Shown here in pieces: positions 11,690-23,190 of a stretch of 64,000 nt of DNA. Origin of the DNA: Druceiella hillmani (Eukaryota; Arthropoda; Insecta; Lepidoptera; Hepialidae); contig JAYKKI010000037.1 of assembly GCA_039881145.1 (NCBI GenBank), positions 16,751,501-16,815,500 on the forward strand, read 5' to 3'. The translations under genes were made by a program, and so were the position numbers. Within the stretch, counting starts at the first letter, position 1, and each line of letters starts with the position of its first letter. Under the pieces are notes generated by a model, which was not told the DNA's origin, did no database searches, and saw nothing but the letters and a program-made list of their open reading frames with translations.

Positions 11690-12420
11690 GCACTAATTTG
11701 CTGTTTCTTAAAATGTATTATTGGTCTCAAGTAGAGATTCCGATATTTTATTCCTGATTCCAACTTCTCAGTTATGACTCTATGAAATTACTACCTGCTT
11801 AAATAGTGAGATTTAAGGAATAGTTATTTTTAAATTAGTATTTTAAGTCTCAAGAAGAGACCTTTTCACTGAACTTCAGGTTCTAACTGTCCAATCCTGT
11901 TGCTGTAGAGATACTGAGAGATATCGTATGCCTAAACAGTAAAGTTTGAAGATTTCTGTTTTTAAATCTGTTTTGTGGGTCTTAAGTAGAGACTCTGTAA
12001 TTGAACTCTGGATTTCAACTCCTTAACAATTATGCTGCAGGCTTATTATCTATCTACACAGTGAGACTTGAGGATTTGCCATTTTTTAAATTAATATTTT
12101 GAGTTTGGAGCGGAGATTCTGTCTTTTATTTTCGGGTTCTAACTTCTCAATCCGGATGTTGTAGGGCTACTATCTATCTAAACCGTGATACGTGAGGACC
12201 TACTGCTTTTCAATTAGTAATATGTGTCTTAAACAGAAAATCTGTCATTGAACTCAACCGTCATTGTCATTGAACGCAACTCCGAGTTGCAAACCTTACT
12301 CCTGATGCAGGGATACTGTCTGCTTAAATGGTAAGACTTAAGGGTCTCCTAATTTGTAATTAGTATTTGAGTTTCAAGTTGACATTCTGTTATTGAACTC
12401 AGAATTATGAATGAGTATAC
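11690..12420 (+). repeat. diverged tandem array, six units of about 123-145 bp
   Basis: A recurring core beginning GTCTCAAGTAGAGA or a variant occurs at 11724, 11847, 11979, 12103, 12226 and 12371, giving periods of 123, 132, 124, 123 and 145. After each core come a CTGTNATTGAACT-like block, a TTCTAACTTCTCAAT-like block, an ACTATCTATCTAAAC-like block, a GTGAGACTTGAGGAT-like block and a TTTTTAAATTAGTATTT-like block, in the same order. Units differ strongly, so the array is old. The fifth unit carries an internal duplication around GTCATTGAAC. No coding sense was found. Confidence 0.85.
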
Positions 12421-13040
12421 TATAGTGAGATAAAAATTTGTCGGAATTTTATCATAATAATAAAAGTTACACCATAGAATTCCTCAGCAAGGAACACTAT
12501 AATTTTTGTGATTGACTTTAGATAATGTAAGTCTAATGATATTCTAATAAGAAGTCTCTAAAGTTTTGATACGACTGAGGGTGATAAGAAAGTTTCCTTT
12601 AGCAAATGCTGGCTACAATGTTAGAGCCGAAAGATAGTGACAGGATATCTTCAAAGATAATGAGTAGACTCATCAATATTGGACTCATTTCACTTGTCTT
12701 GATGAAAGCAATAAAATAACCAATGAATATGTAGGTAAGTATATACATAAAAAGGCGTCAAGCAACTAAAATATTATTAGTTAGGTTGATAAAAAATAAG
12801 TGCAAGTATGAGCAAATGCATGAAGTGACTAAACTTTGGTACGTAAAAAGGTTGGTAAATAAGTGTGTACAAGTGTATACAAACACACATATCAACTAGA
12901 TTATCCATTCGCAAGGATATTCAAATGTACAAGTTAAAAGATTTGGAACATCGATTGCGATGAAGCCGAATATATGCTCGTATGTGACTGTGTGCCTATA
13001 TATATGTGTGTGTACACATGCATGTATTTGTGTGTGTGTG

Positions 13041-13043
<3 letters not shown>
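12421..13043. other. AT-rich interval without a gene
   Basis: No gene or RNA is recognised. Short GT-rich stretches near 13000-13040 lead into the next TA tract. Confidence 0.4.
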
Positions 13044-13121
<78 letters not shown>

Positions 13122-13124
13122 GTG

Positions 13125-13182
<58 letters not shown>
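13044..13182. repeat. (TA)n microsatellite, longest in the window
   Basis: About 139 bases of TA with interruptions near 13113-13137. It is preceded by a (GT)n stretch. Three overlapping reading frames made only of Ile, Tyr and His codons cross it; none is a gene. Confidence 0.95.
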
Positions 13183-13185
<3 letters not shown>

Positions 13186-13272
13186 TTGTTAACTTTTCTG
13201 AGTATTTTCATATAAAAAACAACGTAATTAATCGGATGTTCCCTTTAGATTTTATAAGCATTTAAAGTACAC

Positions 13273-13312
13273 ATATCTACGTATGTACCTATGTTTATAC
13301 ATACGTAGATAT
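13273..13312. repeat. perfect inverted repeat, 15-bp arms, 10-base loop
   Basis: ATATCTACGTATGTA at 13273-13287 is followed after ten bases by its exact reverse complement at 13298-13312. It could form a cruciform or RNA hairpin. Confidence 0.9.
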
Positions 13313-14759
13313 CCAGAGACTCCGGTGTAATTCATGCTTTTCCACTAAAATTTCGCCTGGAAACACTTTTCTACCTTTACTTCCATCGACAACCTCCTGC
13401 TGCTATTCAACCTCTTGGTGCTAATTCAATATTTTCATCATTTTGATGAAAACAAAATTAATATTTAGTAGTTAAATTTTGTTTTACTTACTATATAAAC
13501 TAAACAAATCTAATGTTACCCTAAACCTAATTCTTACGATTTTTTTAATAATTGTAATTGATGAAAGGAAAAATATCAGATTTTTTTTTGGCATATTGCA
13601 ATAAAACAAACTTAATTAACATATGATAGTCCCTAATTTTAATACTTTGTAAAATGTAAAATTTAAATTTTGCTTATCTATTTATAAAAACAAATCTTGA
13701 TCACGCCACGCAGAGTATAAGTTTTTATGACACTTAAACAATATTTGTTAATCAGAATATCGAATAAATTACTAATTTAGGCAGTATTACGGACAGGTAG
13801 AAATAATTTTTTTTATGTTTTGGTTTTAAATCAATTATTTTCAATAAACTACATGGACGATTATTTAGGGCTGCTGCAACGTGGATCATGTTTGAAAAAG
13901 CATGTTTATAACTACAACAGCTAGCAATAGATGCAGCTTTGGGAACTAATTTTAGGAGCAATTAATATGATACTAAATGTTTGTTTTATTTAATATTGGA
14001 CAATTTACTAAATTTTATATTGAGCATCCACATGTATATTTTATATTAACTTTGAATCTATCAATAATATGGAAGGAATTCATTAAAACAATTTATTAAA
14101 ATATTCGCAGTTGTTAAGCATTATATTTCAGTTACATACTTGTCAAACAGAAAGGTGTAAACGGGAATCAGAAAATGAATTCCGACATAGTTAACTGAGC
14201 GTTGGGTAACATCGACTATAATGGCGCCTATCACGCGATTAAGGTCTATTAGACCAGTCAGAGAATTATAAAGGCGTTGCATGTGAGTGAAAGAGAAGCA
14301 TTACGTTTCTTGCAAAACATCAGATGGTATAAAAGAGCTAGAAAGATACAAAATAGGCACATATTTTGATGTTGCGTTCCTCCTTTGCCCGCTAAAAAGG
14401 AACAAAATAAAAGAAATGGGAATAATTTTTTTATTAAACTTATAATAAATTACAGTAAAAACATTTATACTTTACATTTGAAAAAAAATTAGACGTATTG
14501 AGGCAAATTATAGACAACGAACCTTAAATTCGAATATTGCAAGGAAAATCATACTTTTTTCACCACAGTAAAAATTTCACTTTGCTCAAATGTTTGAAAA
14601 TTTTCTTAATATGTGGTACGTTTAGTACATTACATGCTTCCTGTTTGCTAAACCGCATATGACTCTGGAATCGTGAGCTTGGAACGTACAACTACGTCCG
14701 AAAGCTATATGTGTGTCAGGGGACGCATACAACTTCTATAGCGAGTAATTTCACGAAAC
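13313..14759. other. AT-rich interval without a gene
   Basis: No confident gene. Around 14170-14350 the sequence is slightly richer in GC, with GGTATAAAAGAGC at 14325-14337 and AATTATAAAGGC near 14264. These resemble TATA boxes, but no transcript can be tied to them. Confidence 0.35.
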
Positions 14760-14769
14760 GTGCTAGGAC

Positions 14770-16030
14770 TGCGCCGTTTTGTATTGTTCGTACTACGACC
14801 ATCATGTAGCAAAGAAAAGAACTGGGATGCAAGGAAAAAGTTTATTTATTCACAAAATTACAATTCTTTTTCGAAACCCTCACGCTTGTCTGTCCCGGAA
14901 CAGGGTAAACAAAAACGTTTTTGCAAAGTTTACACTCGTTATTCACTCGTTTTACTTTGCTACAATTTTCCAGCTGTCTCTATCTTTTTTCAAATATTTA
15001 GGGTATTCGCTGCATTGTTTTTTCATAATTTCATGGTCTCATTACTGCTGAATTTTTTACAATGTTGGCTCGTGATTGAACCAGGTGACCTTAATTTGCT
15101 AAAAGTCGTTTTATTTGCACTTATACTAGATACATGATTCAGTCAGGCATGATTTCCTGTTTGAAATTATATGAAGTTTTTGGCATTTATTATTGACGAG
15201 CATATCAAACATTAAATTTTATTTTTAGTACTATTTGGGAGATTTCCTCTCAGAGTCATATTAACATGAGAACTGGTCAAATACATCTATGCCTTTTTTT
15301 GCAAGTTATAATCTCGCACTACTTTTGTCTCCAATTTTGGCTGATGTCCCGTCGACGTTTGTGTCGTGGCAAGTAGATAATATTACGTCTCGTTTATCAT
15401 TATATTTCATGACTGTTAGGTTGTATTTCTGACTATTAACTACTTCACTTCTTTTGGGCTCCATTGTTTTATTCTTGTATCCCATGGAAAGTTTACTCCA
15501 TTTACATCCCGAGTACCACACAAATCTTTTGTCCATTGCATGAAATATTTCACTAGTTTGATGCTATTATAGAAATTATCGCACGCCAACTATCCATTCT
15601 GCTTCTAGTAGATCATTTATGACTATTGCATAAATGATCTACTACACTTCCGAGTTTATACAAATCATTAATCTGAGGATGGTACCCAATGTATTTAATA
15701 TAAATCCACATGTGTCCTCCTTTCTTTCCAAATTTACAGATTTTCAAACCATGTTTGAGGGTTTTTGATAGGTTGTTTTGACGAAAAGTATCTCAAAATG
15801 GTATCATCAACTCATCAATTACCACGCATTGGTCGAGAATCAGCAGATTTTGTTCAATTGTTTATGATAAGGATTAAAGTAGTTTTGTGTTACAAAGGCG
15901 GTCGACTAGATGAATTGGAGTCTCTTTATCGACAAAGTACCGACACTATTATATCGATGAAATACGATTATAGGATACATTTACACTGTGAAATCTTGGA
16001 TGGCAATAGTAGTATTTACTGACGTGAACC
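14770..16030 (-). pseudogene. piggyBac-family DDD transposase fossil
   Basis: On the minus strand, pieces of a piggyBac transposase follow in order across several frames. VVIDELMIPF holds the first catalytic Asp (15814-15816) and is followed by HGLKICKFGKKGGHMWIYI. ACDNFYNSIKLVKYF holds the second Asp (15578-15580) and is followed by DLCGTRDVNG. YNDKRDVILSTCHDTNV is the KW-DKR-STxH segment. VVRDYN then GIDVFDQ hold the third and fourth acidic positions (15285-15287 and 15276-15278). RKSPK and DMLVNN follow. Near 14900 a CKLCKN piece may come from the C-terminal Cys-rich finger. Stops and frameshifts are frequent. Terminal inverted repeats and TTAA duplications were not identified. Open frames on the opposite strand here are shadows. 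Confidence 0.9.
15606..15644. repeat. perfect 16-bp inverted repeat inside the piggyBac fossil
   Basis: TAGTAGATCATTTATG at 15606-15621 is repeated as its exact reverse complement at 15629-15644 with a 7-base loop. It lies between the transposase segments reading GSVVDHL and DNFY. One arm appears to be extra sequence relative to the family, so it probably arose by an inverted duplication after the element died. Confidence 0.88.
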
Positions 16031-19000
16031 GTTTTCTCTACCTGTATGACACATTTCATATAGGATTAGCCGCAAGACCTCTGTTCATCTTCTATCTCTG
16101 GTTTGCGTCTACATGGTTATTCCAAGTGGTCAATCAAAGCCCAATCACCGACAAAATATTTGGTTAAATTTCTACTTAATTTGAGTTATAATAATAGAAA
16201 ATTAAAAAATACACAAATATTTGTGAAACATTGGACAAAAGACCTAAATGTTTCCCTGAATCACATATAGCTTATAAGCGTAAAGAAAATTTTTGTCCTC
16301 TACGCGCTCATGAGAAAAATTTCTTTCTGGGAAGTATTATCAGGTTCCGGTTTTTTTAATATTATTTTATTGCTTCCTTATTGTTCCTTTAACTTCATAA
16401 ATATGGTTTTCAGCAAAAAAAAAACGATTGAACCTACAAGTCTATTTTATTAATTTATATGGGAAAAGAAACGTGTTAATATTATCTCATGTAGTTAAAA
16501 TTGCTTGTATTTTTCTATGCATAACCTTCATTAAATTACAATCAAAAATTTGTGAAATTGGATTCCAGTCCTCCATGAACGTGTTTCTATGGTCTCGCAA
16601 GTAATCGGGTGCGAGATTTTTTGACTTGTTTTTCAAGTTTAATCGAGACATGAATTTAGGTCTAAAGAGAGCTTGCTAACTATTCAGAAAATTCAAATTG
16701 AACCCTCCTGAAATATCCCAAAATTACCGTTGGCTTGTTGTGTGAGTAATTTTGTGCATTGGAAAAAAATATCACATTAATTAATAATTATATTTATGTG
16801 GCATACAGTTGTGAGTAAACGGTAATAAACGATGTGTCATCATATTTAACTTAATTTTTCTTACCGTTTTTCTCGTTACTTTAATTCTTCCAACATTTGA
16901 CTTTAATCCATCCATCCGTTAACAATACTCAATATTAGGAATAATATTGCAAGTGTGCTTTTATTCCAGTTCTTTAAATTTTCTTCTTATTATTTTAGGA
17001 CTTTGTAGAACAGTTATTTGTCGAACTTCATGGAGCTAAGCAATAACGTTAGGAATCAAAGTGCCGTTTCCGTGCACACAATTATATTGACATGCTATCA
17101 TTCGCTATTGTTAGTTTTTTAAAACCTTGTTCTCTATATCTCTTTTATTATACATCCTATAAATAACAGACTTGGAAATTTGTAAGGTTTGAACCACGCG
17201 ATTGTAAGTACGATGGTCAGATTTCGCTACACTGAGATTTGCATTATTAAGTTGACATGTGATCAATGAATTTGAGAAATAAAAAAATTGAATTAAATTG
17301 TTTAAAAAGCCCAAAAATCTGGAAAACTTTCAACAATCCACGTGGATATAATTAATCTGCAGTTGAAAAAAAAATTAAAATTAAAAATGTAGCACACTTG
17401 AAAATCTTTCGTTTTTCGAATTACACATGCCAGTATATGCAGCTAGCATATAAAACGATGTAATTGAAAGTAATGGTTATTTTGGGATTCCTGTAAGTAA
17501 ATACAGTAGTGCATTATGAGTTTAAAAGAGGCTAAAATCTCAAAAATTAAGTTTCTCGGTTACAATCTGAAATAAGAAATGTTTAACATTAATGCTAACT
17601 GAAGAAACAAGTTAGGAATATGTCCACATATATGCATACAAAATAAAGTTCAATACTGTAAAAATGGAACTGGGTTTTTTTTAAAAGAAAAAGAGATTTT
17701 TACACCAAATTAACGCCAGATGGAAAGAAATGAAAAACAATTTCTAAAATGACATATGTCTATTTATAATTTTTTAAATTCTAATAATTCTGTGTGGTTA
17801 TTTTCTCATACCTTTGTGTTATATTTCTTTGAAAAAATATGTATAATACCCCAAAACCATCATTCTAAAATTCAATGAAATTGTCTATACAATATTTGGG
17901 CAGACCACTAGACAATGTGCCACACTTCGCAACGCTGCGCCCGGCCACATTACTACCATATGATGCGTTTGCAATATTCTCGCTTACCTATTTCTTCTCA
18001 AGTTCAAGAACTGTATCAAGTTGCACATTTTTCCTTATGTTTTCTTCAAAACTCTTTAATTTCTGTAAAACAACTGATCCAAGTTACAAAATGTAAAGCA
18101 TGATTTTATTTGCAGCAAATCCATAAACGGCATATTTTTGATGAAGATTAATGAGTCTAACTAAACTTCAAGTTATTTTTTTTATTTCTAAAGTAAAGCT
18201 CATTATATTGATAGCAATTGTGTTAACTTATTATTAATAGGTATATTTTCGTTGATTTTTAGCAGATCTCTTTTAGACATACGAACCTTCCATACGTAGT
18301 ATTACTATACCGATAAATTTTACAAGCATTGAATTTTTTCCAACCATATTTATATTGTTAACTCTAACTGAATGACTATATACATATTCCTAATTGTATG
18401 TAATATATGACAAGCTATAGTTTTTTGTTAATCGGATTAATAATTTTTGCCTAAATACTTCATAACCAATAACAAAACTTTCCTCTCTATGATATTAAAG
18501 ATATGATGATGTATTGCGAGAGCATCAAATTAGAGAAAAATTCCAGTGCCTGAACCTAAACTTCACGCGAACAAAGCCAACAGTTAAAGAAAGTCTACTT
18601 TACTAAACTTTCACGTTGTCTTCCTCCAACTTGTAAATTGCAACATAACTTTTAAACTTTTGTAACTCTACATTATCGTCTTTTATACGTTCCTCAATTT
18701 ATACTATCGTGAATTTCTGTGGTTTCCATATTTTCTTCTACTGAGTCCTGCAACATGTATATATATTTTTTTCCTCTTTCCCCAAACTATCGTAACATTA
18801 CAATCCGAATATTAATTTTAATACTTCTCAGTCTTCATTTTATTCTATTACTTTTTAACTTTTTTTCTAGCTAATTTTGTATTTATATTGCGCATTCAGC
18901 TCAAATAAATCGATCAATATCGAAGTGTCCGTAATAATATATAATTTTTAAAAGTATTTCTTTATCTGCGACCGAGTCTCATTTTGTACATAAAAATCTT

Positions 19001-20540
19001 TTCCATAACTGACACATGCATCCAAATCCAAATATGCATCCAAACTTTCATCCTTCTAGCACTTTTGATTTTTTTCTTTTTCATGCTTACTATGGTTCCA
19101 TGCATTACATTTTGTTACATATTAAAGTTAAGTTGAATGTCTTACAGATGTTGACAATCATTATTTGAAAAATTTCTCGTTTTACACTGCAGAAGAAAAG
19201 TAGAGTATGACTTTATAATGTTGAATCTTTAAGTATATAAGCCCTTATAATAGCTTTCAGTCTTAATAATAAAAATTCAATATATATTTTAAATGAAATT
19301 TATATTAAAGCAGCCAATTACTAGAGCAAAATTTTTTTCAAACCCCAAAAGCTTGCTAAAGTCCTAATGGTTGCATAGAATTTATTAACTTTTTGAGAGC
19401 GGTTAAATTATCGATACTGTAATAAGTTTAATTGTTTCCATTGTTAGTGTTAAGTTAAAAATGTATGGTTATAAATGTATATGCACACATGTACACACTA
19501 GCCCTTACCATCGACTTTGCTTGAATTTGTTTTTATTAATACGGCCGAGTTTCTTCGCGATAATATTGTTTACATTATAAAAGTATCCGTCATCGTGATA
19601 AAAACTTCTTATTTCTTAGTTTCAAATTTAGGCTAAATGGGATCTAAGGTGCTCGACAACTTCTGTTCATTATTTCTTAATCCTGAACAATTAGATCTTA
19701 CAGACAAAATAAAGCATATAATTGAATTTCAAGCCCACGTTCGAAAGAATTTGAATAATAGAATTTTAAGCGAATAATTGAGTTCAAAGTCCGTATCCAG
19801 AATATTCGATAAGAATAAAAGGTGACCTAGATTATATTCTCAATCATGAGAATAATGAACAAAAAGTCTTTAGGCAAATATTTGATTGGAGCCAGGGGAA
19901 GTTCTCATTTTAATTTGAATCTAAAGCAGCATCCGTGTGACAGACACATTTATATATGTTCAATTATTTTTTGCGTGCCGATAGATATAACTATAATATA
20001 ACATTTTACAAAAAATTGTGCAAATTATCTTCTCTACACGATCCTTATTATTGCATTGATTTATAATACATGTACAATATTATTACAAAGACTATTATTT
20101 CCAGTAGTTATATAAGTAAATATTATTTTAAATGAAACAATAAAGGCCATTAAATTTTCTATCCCTACTAATATTAAAATGGAATATGAATTTGTATTTT
20201 ATTCTTATTTCATGATCTTATTTCTTGTTTCATACTACTCAAAAAATCACTATCAAATTTCATATAAATTCAATTTGAGCGTGGAAATTAACATATGATA
20301 ACGCATTCATTCCAATTAGAATTTATTTATTTTTTTTATTAATTGAAGAAATCATCCTGTTCGGGACGAGAGCGGAAATATAAGCACGCAATAACAAATC
20401 ATGGCAAAATATCGATCTATTAACAATTTTTTTCCTTTGAAACCATATTTTTGATTCTCTTGTTATTTGTTGAGATATTTTGAGAATAGAGAATTTAAAT
20501 AATTAACATTCTTTAAGAAATTATTTGTAGAAAAACGGAA
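16031..20540. other. AT-rich interval without a recognised gene
   Basis: Sequence upstream of the piggyBac fossil may still hold its decayed N-terminal part up to about 16160, but I cannot read it. The rest shows no coding similarity. The frames at 17111-17314, 17875-18096 and 17915-18103 have no recognisable motif. Confidence 0.4.
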
Positions 20541-20595
20541 ACAGGCAAACATCACATTTAATATATACATAATATTAAGTGTGATGTTTACCTGT
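20541..20595. repeat. near-perfect inverted repeat, 24-bp arms, 7-base loop
   Basis: The arm at 20541-20564 begins ACAGGCAAACATCACATT. Its reverse complement lies at 20572-20595 with two mismatches, one of which would be a G-U pair in RNA. The loop is ATACATA. It could be a short foldback element or a hairpin RNA; no flanking duplication was found. Confidence 0.85.
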
Positions 20596-22904
20596 GCGTC
20601 CCGCTTGTATTGTGTGATAAATTTTAGAACGCGTCTTAAAATTGCCTTAGAAAATGTTTGATCCTTAAATCAGGATTTTTTGCATTTGAAGTATGGATAT
20701 TTTTTTATTAATAAATTTATTTTAATTATTATATCTTTTATTAAGGGTAATTTTTATTCTTACCCGTCTTTTGGAAAACCTGTCATTTTTATAAAAGCTA
20801 CCTATTTTTCAATGATCTTTGACTGGAATCCAAATTTTCCATCATCCTACCCATTAATCTCCCCCTCCCCAAAGTTGCAAGTGTGGTAAAATTTATAAAA
20901 TTTAGCGCTAACTTACATGAAATAAATATGCATAAAATAATTCTGTTTAAATATTTTCATTCGAGTCCTGACGTTTAAGAAAATATGAAAAATTTAGAAC
21001 AGATTTTTTTAATATGCTAAATGAAAAATATAGGTCCCACAGTCACAGAAAGTATAATATTTCAAAGGAGGAAAATATTACGCGATGTTTTCACGCAGTC
21101 AACTATTAAAGTACTGAACTCGTTTGATGTTGCTGAACTTTATAGATCACGATGCTAACGATGATATTGTTGTGAAATTTCTCTTTAAAAACTAAATTCC
21201 TTTCGAATTAAAAGGCAAAAGAACTCAGTTCATTTCGCTTTTGCCGATCTTAATACAAGTCCAATTCAGTAAAATTTAACCAGACCCAAAATCAATAAAA
21301 TTCAAGTCAATATATCCTAAACGGTGAAATGGTATTTGAAATGGTTAAATTTTTGCAAAAAAAATGTTTCCACGAAACACTCTATTTTTAATTTCAAATA
21401 AAATCAAATCAGCGTTTTTGGAAGATGACGTTTATAATATTTTCGTAACTGTCAGTAATATATTTTCTATTTTTAAATAGATTTATTAGTTTTAATACCA
21501 CTGAATGCAGAAAATTTAAACAGCCGTTTTAAAATCAGAAATAAAATCTTTTGCCGTTAAAATATAATGGAAATTTGTTTGACTCAAAAATTTAAGTCGA
21601 TTTGATCTGTGTGCTCCTTGCACGCGACTTCGTAAACAAAACGCGTCAATTAAACATGGCAGTATAGAATAAACTAAAATAAAAATGATAAATAATATTA
21701 CTATTTTTATGAACGAGACATTCTTCGACACCGATATATTTATTACGTTGCCAGTTCAAGTATTAAGAATTTGATTATGATGATTTGATCAATTTCTAAG
21801 AGTAATATTACGTTGGTTTAAAAAACTTTCAGTTAATGATTATTCATAATGTATTTAATGATGTAATGACTCATGGAACATTTCTGGGTTTTTCAATCGT
21901 TCAGGAATTAATTTAATTATGATTTAAAATTATACAAAAACGTGCAATTAATACGAAAATTGGTCTTATTCCAATCTTATTTTATATTAAAATAAAATAT
22001 AAGGGATCTTTTTACAGCCCACATAGAAATGAGTTAAAATTTGTTTATTTTTTAATATTAAACGCATGAAATATATTATGCAAAAAAGACAATGATTGAG
22101 TAAAATCAAAAACAATATTTACAAAAAGAGCGTTTTAGCCCTTTCTAGAATAAAACAGAATTTTCTATACGTAAATATAAATTTACGTAACGTTTGTAAA
22201 TGTCAAACCAGTTTTAAAATTATTTATCGGTTATGATAGGTTTCAGCTTGGATTGAGCTAATTGAGCTAGTTGAGTATGAACATCAAGAAAGTAGAAAGT
22301 TGAGTATGAACATGAAATATTTTTTAATATTAAACTAGCAAAACGGCAGAAATTAAAAAAATTGTTCCACAATAAATGTGGAAACAGCTAAGATGATGTG
22401 TTCCATCTTATTTTAGAAACTACTGGAACAAAAAACTCTTAAACTTTTTCAGATATGTTCACAGTGCCACAGTCCGTAAGAAAAGTATTTATTTTCAAAG
22501 TGGAAGTCCTTATTTGAAAATATTTATTAAATAATATGAATTTATTCCTAATTTGATAATTATGTTTTTTTTCTTAAAATAATGATGGATGCTCATTTCG
22601 TCATTAATCACTAGTATTATCACGATTAGAGTATTTTTTCATGAAACGAAATGCGGGATCAAGTGGAAAACCACTAACGGCTAGATTGATTCTTGTTTAA
22701 TTTTTCTTTTATATAAAGAAATATAGATGCATGGTGTGTAAAACATTCTGTTATGAGACACATATATCATGAGGTATTTTGGAGTATTTTTACGATCATT
22801 TCTATTTTTATAATAGAAATCCGTCAACTATGTTGGTAACAAAAACGATGTAAAATGTAGATGTCCAAATAACTGATTAAATTTTAGACTTCAGTATCAA
22901 TTTA
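20596..22904. other. AT-rich interval without a gene
   Basis: No coding similarity seen. The frames at 20680-20889 (+) and 21516-21731 (-) are hydrophobic or unremarkable and match nothing I recognise. Confidence 0.4.
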
Positions 22905-23190
22905 TTTACAACCTAAAACGACACCAATACTGAGACAGCGATACACAAAAGTCGAGACAGAACGGGGCGACAGAGACGGACAATTTATGCCCGAGAAAAC
23001 CGCGCTCCGCGCCACTAGTCTATTAATATACCAACCCCGAATACACTTCTTTTTTCCTGTCGATCGTCTTAGGATGTGGAGCTACCGTGCGCACCGTTGT
23101 GGATGAAGGCATGCCATACCTTCGCCGCTCGTGCATCACTGTCGAATAATGTGTCACATAACCGTGGTAGACATCGTTTACAGCGTGCTG
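22905..23190. other. GC-enriched island, possible old LTR or other element relic
   Basis: The composition changes sharply from about 70 percent AT to a mixed sequence with many CG and GAC triplets (for example GAACGGGGCGACAGAGACGG near 22960). A TTTATT (AATAAA on the minus strand) is at 22901-22906, which would fit the polyadenylation end of a minus-strand LTR. No second copy, primer site or reading frame was found, so the class is unresolved. Confidence 0.3.

Noticed and set aside
12934..13265. Long frames of Ile-Tyr codons across TA tracts (also at 9769, 30370, 36020, 43361, 58237, 60119)
   Set aside because: They are only the translation of the TA repeat, open on both strands in several frames.
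14264..14337. Core promoter (TATAAAAG and ATTATAAAG)
   Set aside because: TATA-like strings are common in AT-rich DNA, and no gene or start context supports it.
14760..15137. 125-codon plus-strand frame, and 15765-16022 (+)
   Set aside because: Both lie antisense to the piggyBac fossil, whose motifs read on the minus strand.
17700..17730. Further copy of the 25508/48180/52600 repeat (ACACCAAATTAACGCCAGA)
   Set aside because: Only about 15 bases match and the other conserved block is absent.
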